Source of the DNA: Epiperipatus broadwayi
Lineage: Eukaryota; Onychophora; Udeonychophora; Euonychophora; Peripatidae
NCBI GenBank assembly: GCA_028023455.1
Contig: JAQFVV010013084.1
Span: forward strand, 67,001 to 131,000
Length of the DNA: 64,000 bases
Direction: 5' to 3'
Of this stretch, positions 1-13,025 are shown piece after piece (positions within the stretch are counted from its first letter, which is position 1; each line of letters starts with the position of its first letter). Below the pieces are notes generated by a model. It saw only the letters and a list, made by a program, of their open reading frames with translations, ran no database searches and was not told the DNA's origin. A program made the translations under genes and the position numbers.

Positions 1-245
1 CATTTTGAACATCTATGCATTTAACTCATTATTAGATATATACAAATGTATCTTGTTGAGTTTTATATGAAAATATTTATCTGTTAATAGCTGATATCAT
101 GATTGGGAAAAATTTTAGTAATTTTTTCAGTTAGTATTGTAATGTTATATGATATTCTATTTGATATAAATATATGCACTGTGTCACATGTACCGTATTA
201 TTTTTGCAAATATATTAAATTTATTAAGGCTAGCAGATAATACAA

Positions 246-500
246 TAATAACGTGAAAGGCTAAAACCTTCAACAGAAGTGCCTTAAAAATGCTTATGTA
301 ACAGCCAATCAGATGTAATAATGACTACACATGGAACTCTCAATTCAAGAACACAAGCCAGAACTATGAGAAAAAGCTGTAGTTCTGGTTTGTGGTCTTC
401 AATTGAGAGTTCCACATACAGTCATTATTACATCTGATTGACCGTTACATAAGTATTTTTAAGGTGCTTCTGTCAAAGGTTTTAGCATTTTACGTTATTA
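246..500. mobile_element. Inverted-repeat (MITE-like) element
   Basis: The two halves are reverse complements over about 110 bp each, beginning with the identical 9-bp terminus TAATAACGT at 246-254 and its complement at 492-500. The arms meet near 373 around AGAACTATGAG...AGTTCTGG. The arms differ at a scattering of positions, so this is not a fresh copy. There is no coding capacity. It is best read as a non-autonomous DNA transposon or foldback element; the superfamily is not determined because no clean target duplication is visible. Confidence 0.75.
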
Positions 501-1935
501 ATATTGTTTTTGATGAAATATATCTTGAGATGCATTTATTTCTTCTAAGTTCTTTATCCATTTATTCAAAAATGTATGTTTGAATGAAAGTTTTAATACA
601 TCCAATAAAACATTCCACATAGAAAAGAACATCATTCCACGTGTTTATGTTTAATTAAGAGTGAATTAATTTTTAATCCAGGTTTAAAATTTATTTCTAG
701 TCAACAAATGAAACAATAATCTCCAACAAATGATTAGAAATAATCAGTAATGTATTTCTCTGAAATTAATCATCTTTTTTGTACATTCTCAAGTTGCTAC
801 ATAGTCAAAGTGATTTTTTTTTTCTAAGAAGTAACGCACACTGTTATGAAGGAATTAAAACCTAAGTATTTACTTTCATCAGTTCTCAGTGGACAAAAAA
901 ATAAATATGGTTCAGGTTAAATAAATGAAGCTATATGATCCATATATTAATTTGATATTCAAATAACATATAATGTAAAGAACATACTTTTCTTTGAAAA
1001 AGGGCCCATATAAATGTGAAATACAAAATAAAAATATTTTTAGTACTGTATATATATATATCGCTCTTTATTCATTCATTTATACAGGTTAAATATATGC
1101 CAAACTTTTATTAAAGCTTAGTTGCACTTTTATATAGAAAACAATCTATAATAGTTTATATATTAACATTTTCTTTTAGTTATAAACACAATATACTAAT
1201 TATAATAAGAACAATGAGTTACATTTTAATAATGTATAAATTATACATAATAAAATATTGATTACATCATATTATATATTCATGTATATTTTATTATATA
1301 CAAAGTGTTTTTTTTATTTTTCTAACATATTTTAAGTTCTGAATGTTTTAGATTTTCTTCTCAATAGTTAGGCATTAAATAAAGTGCTAGGCTAGTTCTA
1401 GTATGTTTAATCCCTAACACCTCACTGACGACGCTAGATGCAGAAACCGCGGTCTGGGGTTGAGGGTATTCTTAAAGCTTGTTAAGAGTTTGTTTTTGCG
1501 AACTCTATATATAAATTGCTTATACTGTTAGAAGCTTTTTAATTCCATAGATTTTTAGAAACATAGGTATTTTTTATTTTGGTTCCGCATTTGTTACAAT
1601 ATTATGGAACTATGTATGTATTAGTTTTTTAGACACATTTCAAACTATTTTATATAAGGTATTTTGGAAAAACTATCAACATTTTTTTTCTCTATAATTA
1701 TATATTCAAGAAGTTGATTGAATAATAAAATTCTACTTTTTATGTATATTATTTTATATATAACTTTCTTCTATTAGATCAGTTATTCTTTGCTGTAGTA
1801 ATTATAATGTATTAATACTAGACAAGATTTCATGAGCATAAAGTATTATACCATATCTCAATAAAGGTTCATATATATATAATAAAAAGTCAGATGTCAC
1901 ATGACATATATTAGCATGCTCTTAATTTTATATAT
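501..1935. other. AT-rich non-coding stretch
   Basis: No convincing gene is visible on either strand. The only compositional oddity is a short GC-rich pocket at about 1410-1475 containing the palindrome ACCGCGGT. Confidence 0.6.
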
Positions 1936-2371
<436 letters not shown>

Positions 2372-3109
2372 CATTTATCCATGAAAATATAAGAATTAAC
2401 ATGTATATATTATAACCCTTAGCTTTGGCAGAAGCTGAATGTTCAGTTAAATTTTATGCCAAGACACCTAAAAAATTTTTTATATATAGCTTAATTTTGC
2501 TTTAAAGAGACTATTGTGGATATTTTATAATGCTATAATTATCATATGTTACAGCTATTATATTAATATTAAATAACAATGAATTTTAATTTAAATAAAT
2601 GTTCAGATGTCCATCATCTTTAAATTTGAAAAAGCTAGTAATGTCAATCAAAAAAAAGTGCAATTTAGAATTTAAAATACCCACTTAGTTTTAGTTTAAC
2701 TGTAAAATTGTTTTAAAAAGCTTATACTGATTTGTAAAATTAAGAAACCAAGTTCAAACCCTATATTTTGGTTTGCTGGAAACTAAAGCTATAATATTTA
2801 ACTAGCTTTTAATGTAAACATTCTAGTTAAATATTTAAAAATAATTTAGCTATAAAAAAAGTTTAATAAAGTTAGAAATTAAATTAGGATTTTTAATAAT
2901 TAGATAAATGTTGAATAAGTGTACAAATATTATACTTATTTGATATTATTTAAAATGTTTAAATATTTTTAAAAGTAATTTTAATTTAAAACTTTTTCTG
3001 AGATATTTGACTAGATTTAAAAAGATGAATAAATAAATTAATTAAAATGTGTGTAATATTTGATTGATTAAGAATATTTTTTCAATATATACAATCATGA
3101 CAGACAAAA
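2372..3109. other. AT-rich non-coding stretch
   Basis: Low-complexity AT-rich DNA between the inverted-repeat element and the RTE-like LINE; I see no gene or clear repeat in it. Confidence 0.6.
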
Positions 3110-3116
3110 ATAAATC

Positions 3117-3951
3117 ATGGCCTTATTCCCAGGAGGCTGTAAAGTCACCAACCAAGGCAGCGGTTGGTGGCCAAAGGCAGAGGGTGCTAAGAATCCCCTG
3201 ATTGCGAACTCAGGCTGCCATTTGATGACGACTTTTTATTTAGGTACTTACAACTGCAGATCACTTTTAAGTGAAGTAAGATTGCAAAAGTTAGAAGAAG
3301 AACTATCTTATATTAAATGGGACATTATTGGACTTTGTGAAGTTAGAAGAAAAAGTGAAGAAACAATTGATTTAAAAAGTGGACATATACTCTACTATAA
3401 AGGCACAAATATTGGAAATACAAGTGGAGTAGGATTCATTATAACTAAAAAATGGAAGAATAACATTGTGGAGAATGATGGTATATCAGACGGAGTGGCA
3501 AGATTAGTTTTAAAACTTAATAGCAGATACCAAATGCAGATAATTCAGGTTTATGCCACAACAAGTTGTCATAGTGATGAAGTTATAGAAGATTTTTTTA
3601 TGGATGTACAAAAGGCTTTTGATCAGTGTAAACAACATTTTAAAATTGTTATGGGAGACTTTAATACTAGAATTGGTAAACAAATGAAAGATGAAAATGT
3701 TGTAGGCAATTTTGGTTATGGTAATAGAAATAAGAGAGGACATTGACTTGTAGAGTTTGCAGAAAACGAAAAACTTTGTATTATGAATTCTTTTTTTGAG
3801 AAAAATGTTAAAAGGAAATGGACATGGAAGCATCCAAATGAAGGTACAGCAGAATTGGATTATATTTTGACTAACCGAAAATACATATTTTAAGATTGTA
3901 ATGTTCTTAATAAATTTAACACAGGAAGTGATCACCGATTAGTAAGATGTA
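3117..3951 (+). pseudogene. Endonuclease domain of the RTE-like LINE
   Basis: Translation from 3117 gives an exonuclease/endonuclease/phosphatase (APE-like) domain that nicks target DNA to prime reverse transcription. Visible motifs in order: TYNCRSL (metal-binding Asn), LCEVRRK (catalytic Glu), QVYATTS, and MGDFNTRIG (Asp/Asn pair) near 3652-3678. A TGA at 3744-3746 interrupts the frame, after which it continues with the remainder of the fold, another stop near 3892, and the final catalytic SDHRLV motif near 3928-3945. The first ATG at 3117 is a plausible start because it matches the 5' leader seen in related elements, but this is not certain. Non-functional as it stands. Confidence 0.8.
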
Positions 3952-4405
3952 AGATACGTGTTAATGCAAAACTAGAGAGACAAAAATTATTAAAAAACAC
4001 AATATTTACAGTTGATATTCCTAATCTTCAGAAACATTCTAATAAATTTAAATTAGAACTTACAAATCGGTTTCAAGTATTAGTAGATTTTGAACATGAT
4101 TCAGATTTGAATGACATTAATAGGAAAATAAGTGATACACTTTTAAAAACTGCAACAAAGATAGCTGGTAAAAAAAAGCAGCAATTGACTAATAAAATTT
4201 CTATTGAGACTAGAGAATTTATGAAGAAAAGAAGCAATATACAACAAAGATGCATTAAAAAAGATTGGATATCTCGAATTTTGTAAAATGGTGTGGAAAA
4301 AAGTTGAAAATTATATAAGAAAGTATAATTTTGAACTAGTGAGAAAGCAGTAGAAGAGAATAAAAGTCTAAAGAGTGTAAAACAACATTTTGGTATTGGT
4401 AGAAA

Positions 4406-6042
4406 ATGTATATCTGCAATAAGAAAAAAAATTGCATTATTACTAAAAAGAGAGATGACATTATAAAATGTGTAGAAGACTTCTATCAAGAATTATATAG
4501 TAATAAAGAACAAGTGCCTCCTATACATATTATATCTTCTGAATTGCCCAGAATTTTGAATGAGGAAGTGAGACATGCAATTAAATTTATGAAGAAAGGG
4601 AAGGCTTAAGGTAATGATGGAATTGTAATTGATGTATTAAAAGAAGCAGGTGAAGAAATAGAAATTTTTTTAGCAAAGTTATATACCAAATGTCTAAATG
4701 ATAAAAATGTACCAGATGATTGGAAGAATGCAGTATTAATATTAATATTTAAAAACGGTGATAAAGAAGATATTAGAAAGTACAGACCTATCAGTCTTTA
4801 ATCAGTTTTATACAAAACTTTTACTAAGATAATTACAACTCATCTACAAAAAACACTGGATTTCCACCAACCAAGAGAACAAGCTGTATTTAAAAGTGGT
4901 TTTAGTACAATAGATTATATCCAGGTATTGAGAGAAATTATAAAAAGCACAAATGAATATAAGTTGCCATTATGCTTAAGATTTGTAGACTATGAAAAGG
5001 CATTTGATTCTATAAACATTTCTTCAGTGATTAAAGTATTGGATCATCAAGGTGTAGATCCAGGATATAGTCATAATTTGAAGAATATTTATAAAAATGC
5101 AACAGCAACAATTAGATTACAGAATGATAGTAGGAAAATTAACATTGAAAAGGGTGTAAGACAGGGTGACTCCATATCTCCAAAACTTTTTACAGCAGTG
5201 CTGCAAGAGGTATTTTGTGGACTAAAATGGGAAACTAAAGGAGTGAAAGTAAATGGAAGTTATTTAAGTCATTTAGATTTTGCTGCTGATGTAGTTGTTT
5301 TTGCAAATAATGCTTTAGAGCTACAAGAAATGTTGCAGGAATTATCAGATGAAAGTAGGAAAGTAGGACTAAAGATTAATGTTAAAAAGACTAAAGTAAT
5401 GTTTAATAGATTTTCTCAAAATATGAAAATAAAGATTGATTATGATAAGTTAGAAGAAGTTAACAGTTACAAATACCTTGGTCAGATTATTAATACAGAT
5501 GGAAATATAATGGATGAAATTAATCATAGAATTAAACTTGGTTGGAGTGCTTTTGTTAGAAATAACTTGATACTAAAAGGAAATATGCCTATGTGTTTGA
5601 AAAGGAAGGTTTTTAATAAATGTGTTTTGCCAGTTCTTACTTATGGATCTGAGACTTGGACACTTAATAGAAGAGCAATACAGAGACTTCAGACCACTCA
5701 AAGAAGTATGGAGAGATGCATGTTGGGAGTAATAAGAAGGGATCGAAAATGCAATGTATGGGTAAGAGAACAAACATGTGTTACTGACCTCATTGAAAAA
5801 ATTAAAAGACTGAAGTGGAGTTGGGCTGGACATATTGTTAGAAGAGATGATAACAGATGGACAATTGAAATTTTAAACTAGATTCCAAGATATTGTAAAA
5901 GACCAAGAAAGAGACCACATGTGAGATGGATGGATGAAATAAAAAAGTATGCAGGGATGATGTGGAGAAGAGAAGCTAAAGATAAGAAAAGATGGATTGA
6001 ACTTGGAGCGACCTTCATCCTGCAGTGGATTGATAATGGTTG
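4406..6042 (+). pseudogene. Reverse transcriptase and C-terminal region of the RTE-like LINE
   Basis: RT motifs are seen in order: a KGKA-stop-GNDG block at about 4597-4620 (a stop replaces one residue), RKYRPISL followed by a stop near 4800, VDYEKAFDSI (motif A aspartate) near 4990, GVRQGDSISPKLF (motif B) near 5155-5190, and motif C near 5275 reading LDFAADVVVF. Motif C normally has two adjacent aspartates (F/YADD); here one is alanine, so catalysis should be lost even apart from the stops. The best open stretch is 4928-5881 (317 codons). Downstream are NSYKYLG and GSETWTL, typical of this LINE group, and an RWMDEIKKYAG-type C-terminus that runs past a TAG at 5879. Confidence 0.85.
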
Positions 6043-6054
6043 ATGATGATGATG

Positions 6055-9000
6055 AAAGATATGATATAAATTTTATATTATGTAATATTTTAGTTTTATC
6101 ATGGTAATTTATCATTTTTATTTTTATTTCTTATTTAACCAGGAAGTGTTTATAATTAATTTTAAGCATATAGACAAAAATTCATTTATTGAAAAGTTAA
6201 AACTTTAAGTAAATAATTTTTGATTAACAATCTTTCTTCATGATAGATAGCTCAAAAATTCAAACCAATCAGAGGAGAGGTAGTCTAAATCTGTCTCTCA
6301 TCATTTTCTCAAGGTTCTTAAACAATGTAATTTTATAACAGTTGAATTTTAGTTCTACTATTTTTTAAAAAAGTGTAATTTTCATTAAAACTTTTGTTTT
6401 TATTAAATTCAGTATGTTAGGCTAAATTTATATTTTGACACAACTATATTAGACTAATATTTTAAAATTTGCAATGATAGAAAACATTTGTTAGACATAG
6501 AGATACACTGAACATTTATATTATAATTAAAATTACCAAAGAATATCTAATTTCACTATTGATAAGAATATTACCAAAAATAGCTTCTTCATAATATTCC
6601 TAAGTCAATATATTATTTAGAATTAATTTACATGGATTAAGGACTCCTTTAATTCAAATAAGAACTATAAATTGACATTGCAAAGATTTTTAGATGTTTA
6701 ATAATAATTAATTCTGAAAAAGATAAAGAACTGCCTAAAAAAATTTATAATTCAATAATAATAATTTTATTTGGCCTGAATCATTATTTTTTAAATAAGA
6801 TGCCATTTACTATTATTTAAAAAGCATCATAAAGATATATGTATATCTTAACCATAATGATTTTCATTTACTTTTCCCTGAAAGAGGAAAGAAATAATTT
6901 TTCTTCTGGTAGAGTGATAAAATTTAACTTTCTACAAACTGTTTAATTCATAAAATGTGCTAATTTAAAAATGTTTTACTGAATAAAATGACAATATCAA
7001 TTTTACCTACAATAATATTTTTTTCTACTTTTCATTATTTATATTGCCTGCATAAATGCGTAAACTCAATTTTTTTTCTGTGCATTGTTATGGAAACCAC
7101 TGAGGTCTTACATTTTCTCTTACAAATATTCAATAATGTTAACAAATAATAATAATTGAAGTGTTCTATTATTCTATATGACATTGATAATACCAATTTA
7201 GAACACATTGTGCAATGAATTAATTTAAGAAACCTAAATTTAAGGATTTGTCATCTATTTACCAAAATATTATGAATTTTTATTAAACTTTAAATCTATG
7301 AATACATTGAATGCATGACCATGAATGCATCTTATATTTATTAGCAGAATGAATTGAATTTACTTAGGATAACTGAAGAAATGCATTATATATTTTCTAA
7401 TTATATTATGAATTATAGTATTTTAATAATATTTCATATAATGGATGTGTTTGCTAACAACAAGATTCTACTTCCAACATTCTATTTCATATTCAAGTAA
7501 TGAAGAATTAGGCAAGCATGAAACAGAAGAACATTATACTATATTATGTGCATATATTACATTTTATGTTATATGCTATATATTTTACAATATTAAAGGT
7601 TAATATTTTCAGAATAGTACTTTACTATGTGAACATATTTTGAAATAGTTTTTGCCATTTAAAAATATGAATCATTTATTTATGAAAGTATATTAAGTTG
7701 CTGTAAGCTGAATAAGCTGATGTTTATTTCTATGATTTATTTATTATTGCATAATGTTAATAGAATTATATCTGGTACTATTTAGTTGTTGTTTATAAAT
7801 ATTTCACATTGATTAACTGTTAGAGTATTTTGTTATAGATAGTATAATTATTCTTTCTATATTTAGGAGTATATTTATATGCCACATGTGATGAAGACAA
7901 TACAACCTTTCTTCCCTGTTCGAATATATACAGATCAAAATTATTCAACATAGAGTATTTCCCATTTAATTATTATAAGATTTCATGCATTCAAATTTTA
8001 AGATTTTAAGCATTAAAAAAAAATTGTTTTAATATTTTATTTGGATATTATCATTATTTTTTTTTACCAGTCCTAAAGGTGAGAGGTCAAAAGTAATTCC
8101 AATCGGATGGTTCAGGGCACTTGCCTGCCATTGAGGTAATGTTGGTTTATTAACTTTTTTTTCATCATGTGTAATGTTTCTATGGTTTCATTTATTAATT
8201 TTAATATTTATAATAGATTCGTTATTAATATTTTTATTATTTTTGAAATACAGGTACAACTTGTATACTTGGAATTTAAATGTAATATAGGCGATTTAAA
8301 CACAGACTTTCAAGACCTTCAGCAATCCACTCTGTCTCATATAATCGACACACGTGACCACACATATGTGAACAAGAAAAATGAGTTTCAATATACTCAT
8401 TTATAATATTTTTCATATAATATATCATTTGATGACATTTAAAATGCGATGATTGTTAATTGTAAAATAAAAATTATTTCATTTTGGGCCATTTTTTTTT
8501 CTTTTGTAACTGAATTCGTTATACCATTTTGTCTGATTTCTTATGCTCTATCTCTTAATTAAAGTTTTGATGACTTTTGATTTATTATATTTTTATTCAT
8601 TGTATTATTTAAGTATTTTAAGAACATTCGTGCTTGTATTAGTTTATACAAACTTTTTTACAGCTCTTATATTTTTCCATTAGGGCAGCAGATGTCCGTT
8701 GTTCTACCATCATATTTAGAAATAGAGTACTCTAGGATTATTTTTAATATTTTCTAACACTAATAATTCTTGTTTTTTTTTTAATTATTTTTTTGGGTAA
8801 TGTGATTGCAATAATTTTGGGCGTGTGATTATGTTCAATCACTCTTTCCCCTTGTTCAGACTGTTTTTTAATTATTAATATTTTTGAAATTATTTTTTAA
8901 AATCATGTACAATATTCTTTTACAGTTTTTTAAAACTAAACACAACCAAAAATAAAGCAGTTTAAATTCAACAGCGGAAACTCATATCGTAATTATAAAT

Positions 9001-10060
9001 TTAATATCTGAATATTGACTCGTTGTAAATCGAATGATTTCGCGAATGTTAATGTTTAATAGAAATAGTCGACTTAATCAGTGAAGTATTTATTAGATTC
9101 ATGCTCCCAAATCAAAATGCTTTAGATTTACCTATATAAGTAAGAAAAATAGGTTAGAGATAAGAGGGTACCTCTTATCTTTATAAAGTCGAATCTCGCA
9201 TTATGATTTGTAGAGGTCTCTCTTGCTAAAATTAAGCACTCAAGGCGCATGTACTAAAGTTTTAGCTTTATATTAGTATTAACTTCTACTTGTAAATAAT
9301 TCTCTTTGAAACTGATATAAATAATACATATGTATAGGTACGCTAATGTGCAATGACACTTCCTTAGTATACCAACTAAAGTATATATATATATATATAA
9401 TAGGTACTATACATCTAAACTAATATAAACTATGTAATCGCACACATCATCAATAGATTATGTTAAAAGTATTTATTAAGTGTGGTATTTTTTTCTTTGC
9501 ACTTAAGAAAATATCCATAATATTTTGATTTTAATATTTAATAATTACAGGTAACATAACTATTTACATACCATATCACAAAATAGTTTTAATGAAATAT
9601 CTAATTGTACTCTGCTACAATAATTACATGATTTATTCTTTTGTACATTAGTTTAGAAATTTTAAAACTATGTATGCTATGCTTTTTATTGTAAGGAGTT
9701 ATTTATTTTGTCAAATATTATTTATTAATTTGTGTGTGATTTGTTGATTGTGCTAGTATTTTTTAATGCTAATTTTTCTTGTTATTGCCTAATTAATGAT
9801 ATTTGCTACATATTCTTTTTTGATTTGCCATGTAAATTATTAATGTTTGTCATGTGATCCCCTCCCCCCATAGTCATTTTCTAATTATTACTGTTTAATA
9901 TTTGTATTTTTAGATATATATTTTTTTTTTTATTGAACATAGTTCTACAAAAGTTACGTTTAGTTTTTAATTTTTGATGTAAATTGTGATTATTTATCTA
10001 ATAGTCAAAATAATTGGAATAATTGTAATAATGCCCACTATTATCTGATTTGTTTATCAC
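6055..10060. other. AT-rich non-coding stretch
   Basis: No gene or repeat family that I can recognise. A compact 9-bp inverted repeat (AGATAAGAG / CTCTTATCT, five-base spacer) lies at 9158-9180. The segment around 8060-8140 has a short tRNA box-A-like string (AAGGTGAGAGG) but no box B, so I do not call it. Confidence 0.5.
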
Positions 10061-10131
10061 TTGGTTGTCTTAGTGGTAGTTTGGGGGCTCCCCTTATAAA
10101 TCAAAATTGTGGAGAGCCGACTCTAAACCAA
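10061..10131 (+). repeat. tRNA-Gly-like relic (SINE head or tRNA pseudogene)
   Basis: A 71-base segment has a six-pair acceptor-like stem (TTGGTT at 10061-10066, AACCAA at 10126-10131) and a D-arm/box A string TGTCTTAGTGG followed by TAG, close to the 5' half of metazoan tRNA-Gly. The T-arm/box B (GAGCCGACTCT, about 10112-10122) is degraded. This argues for a tRNA-derived relic rather than a working tRNA; no confident anticodon can be assigned. Confidence 0.4.
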
Positions 10132-11260
10132 TATGGAGATTTGTTTGTATTTTATTTATGCATAAATGATAGCAATTGCTGTTAATTTGCATTCATTAGT
10201 CTACTTAGAGCAGCATTATATTGTAGATGAGAATTTTGGATGATACTGTTTGTGACTTCTGATCCTTCTTATGCTTAATATCTTAACAATTCTATGTGAT
10301 AAAAGCACATTCCTATTCTATAGCATTTTTCTAGTTCACATATATTTATAAATAATGTAATACAGAACCTGCCTTATAGTCTGAAAGTATTTATAGTAGT
10401 CTCGTTTTTGAAATACTTAATGAATTCAGTATATTTTTAAACTGTAGGTATATTCAATTAAAACAACTAATAATAGTAATTAGTTATAATCAGTGGTTTA
10501 TGCAGACAAGTTTATCTCTATTTAGAAACAATTAAGAATGTATTACACTATATTTTATCTGTGCATAAAATTAATTAGACAATTCTTAAATAGCTATTAA
10601 TATTAACTTGTTTAAAAATTGACAGGACAGTAAAATAAACTTGTATGTTTAACCATGGGTAAAATATGTGGGTGGTTTCCATAGATTGCAGTCTGTTATT
10701 CTAGTTGTGTCATTGTAATATATTGTAACCAGACCACCCTACAACCCCTTTATTACCTCGGTTGTAATTTTACCTGATGAGCATATTGTAGGAAGGAATC
10801 ATCGATTAGCTTTCCCTAATACAGATGTCACCCCTCCCCCACAACAATATTTCCTGCTCATCAGAGAATGTAGTACCATAGGGACTGGAAATACCTAGAA
10901 GTTTATGTGTTTGGTTTCACAAACTGTGCCACTAGAGTTCCATCTCACTACAACCTGACTTACCTAGGTCTAGTTATGCCAGACATAGCTCAGAAGGCAT
11001 GAAATTCTCGTGAACAAGTGCAATGAATGACAAGTGATGCAAAAAATGAAACTGAACAACTAAATTTACTTTTAAGTAACAACAGTTTTATTAACAATGA
11101 TATTGATAAGTCCTTCCAATAAAGTTCATCCTTTATTTCAAATGAAGGCTCATTTTAATTTATCTTGTGTGAAGAGGTCAAAAGATCTTTTATCAAATAG
11201 ACGTCTACCATTACTGCATGAATATGTTTAACTATTTGTTCCATATCTTTATATCCTATT
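10132..11260. other. AT-rich non-coding stretch
   Basis: No gene recognised. A loose inverted pair (TGATGAGCA near 10775 and TGCTCATCA near 10855) flanks a C-rich patch, but similarity decays quickly, so it is not called as an element. Confidence 0.5.
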
Positions 11261-11750
11261 TAGGTAAGTAAATAGGTAAGATGAGCAATTCCAGATTTGT
11301 GAAGCTTTTATAATTCAGTTAAGTATAGATGTGTATGTATTCACATAAGTCTCATTATTTTACTCATACACAACCAATATGCATATAAGCATTTGTAATT
11401 CATATAGCACTTCATTATTTTTAAATTTATCACTGGTAGGTAAACAGGTAATATAAGCAATTCTGGGCTTGTGGACTATTCATACCCAGTCAAATGTAGA
11501 TGTGCATTTATGCGCATCAGTTTCATTAATTTATTCATACACAAACAATATGCATGCAAGCATTTGTAATTCATATAGTACTTCATTATTTTTAAATTTA
11601 TCACAGTTAAGTAAACAGGTAATATAAGTAATTCTGGGTTTATGGACTATTCATAATCCAGTCAAGTATAGATGTGCATTTATACGTATGTTTCATTATT
11701 TTATTCATACACAACCAACATGCATGTAAACATTTGTAATTCATATACTT
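11261..11750. repeat. Tandem repeat, about 174-bp unit, nearly three copies
   Basis: Three successive units begin near 11261, 11437 and 11609. Each has the order TAAGTAAACAGGTAA-like start, GCAATTCYGG, a TATAGATGTGCATTTAT block, CATACACAACCAA, CATTTGTAATTCATATA and a TTTTTAAATTTATCAC end. Units two and three are closer to each other than to unit one. No coding potential. It may be a small satellite or an internally expanded repeat. Confidence 0.8.
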
Positions 11751-12927
11751 ATAGCTATATGTAATAGCTCAGCATTTTTAGTTCTTCTAGATATACTTAT
11801 TTGTATATCAGCAATATAAATAGTTATAAGTATTCATTTTTTTTTATTTTAATTCAGGTGTATCTGCATATAAAAAGTTAATCATTTATGATTTACCTTA
11901 TTAAAAATGCCTTTTGATTATAGACATTTAAGATATTTATGTATTTATGATTTATCACCAATAAAACATTTTCGTATAGCTATAATTATTCATAATTTAT
12001 TTTAAGAAATACATTTTGTTTCTTTTTTTTATAAACACATATAATTATTGAATATTTCATGAAATTGTTACCTTCATTTTATCCAGTTTGTTCCTTTACT
12101 TCAGGTTACTACTACATTTCAAAAAGATGTCAGTTTATTTGAGTTGAATGGCATTATTTACTTTCCATGATATTTACTCAGGCAGGCTTGGAGATTTATG
12201 GTACTGGACAAAGAGAGGAAGCTAGTATAATTAGCCTTCCATCCTTATGATTTCCTTACTAATACTTTTTTTTTTCATCATTAGCAGTGTGGCTGTAAAT
12301 ATTATATTCCAAGGTGACTAAAATCAAGTGGCAACTAATAGCCAAGCAACACTTAGATAAAACTTTTTAACTTTTTTAGCTCTTTCACTTTCTTAACTTT
12401 TTAACTCCTTTTAAAATCTCTTCAGAACTTCAAACTCCATTATTTACACATGACCTATTCTCTGGATTGATTTAGCAGCACTCCCACTATATCTCATTTG
12501 TTACACAGCTTTCATTTAAGCCTGAGTGCTTTTCTCTTCTTGATGATTGGACACTACTTTTAGCAGGACAAATAAGGAATCATGTGGATTAAGCCATATT
12601 GTCCAATTTGATAACTTTGCCTCAAATATTATATTTTGTACAACAACATTGTTTCAAAAATTAAAATGTACTGTTTTAATAAATGCTAGCTTTAAATAAA
12701 TACTTAGATAAGTATTTATATCATAATTTAAAATTATAAAATCAATAATAAAGATTTCTTTTTTCTCTCTCAGTTATAGAAAATAATGATTTTCTTGTAA
12801 ATTTATAAACTTTTTGCTTTATTTTTTTTTAAAAAAAGAATAAGAACAACTTCTTTCATATACATCTGCCTATTTTTAGGTGTAAGGATAAAATAAATCT
12901 TAGAATACATACATGAAACAGAGTTTC

Positions 12928-12932
<5 letters not shown>
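11751..12932. other. AT-rich non-coding stretch
   Basis: I see no gene, RNA or repeat family here. Confidence 0.5.

Positions 12933-13022
<90 letters not shown>
12933..13022. repeat. (TA)n microsatellite
   Basis: About 45 uninterrupted TA units, ending exactly where the left LTR of the element at 13023-18929 begins. It is part of the target of that insertion. Confidence 0.95.

Positions 13023-13025
<3 letters not shown>

Larger units (their letters stand above)
3110..6054 (+). mobile_element. RTE-like non-LTR retrotransposon (LINE), decayed
   Basis: A single-ORF LINE layout: AP-endonuclease-like domain, then reverse transcriptase, then a C-terminal segment, ending in a short TGATGATGATGATGA tail at about 6040-6054, the kind of short tandem 3' end typical of RTE-clade elements. 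The 5' boundary is approximate. A perfect 8-bp hairpin (CACCAACC / GGTTGGTG) sits at 3146-3169 near the 5' end. Several in-frame stops (3744, about 3892, 4606, about 4800) and frameshifts make the copy inactive. Clade assignment rests on overall resemblance to the endonuclease-reverse transcriptases often annotated 'craniofacial development protein 2-like' in arthropods. Confidence 0.85.

Noticed and set aside
4073-4489. 138-codon minus-strand frame
   Set aside because: It is antisense to the decayed RTE-like LINE.
10061-10131. Functional tRNA-Gly gene
   Set aside because: Box B and the anticodon arm are degraded; only the acceptor-like pairing and box A survive.
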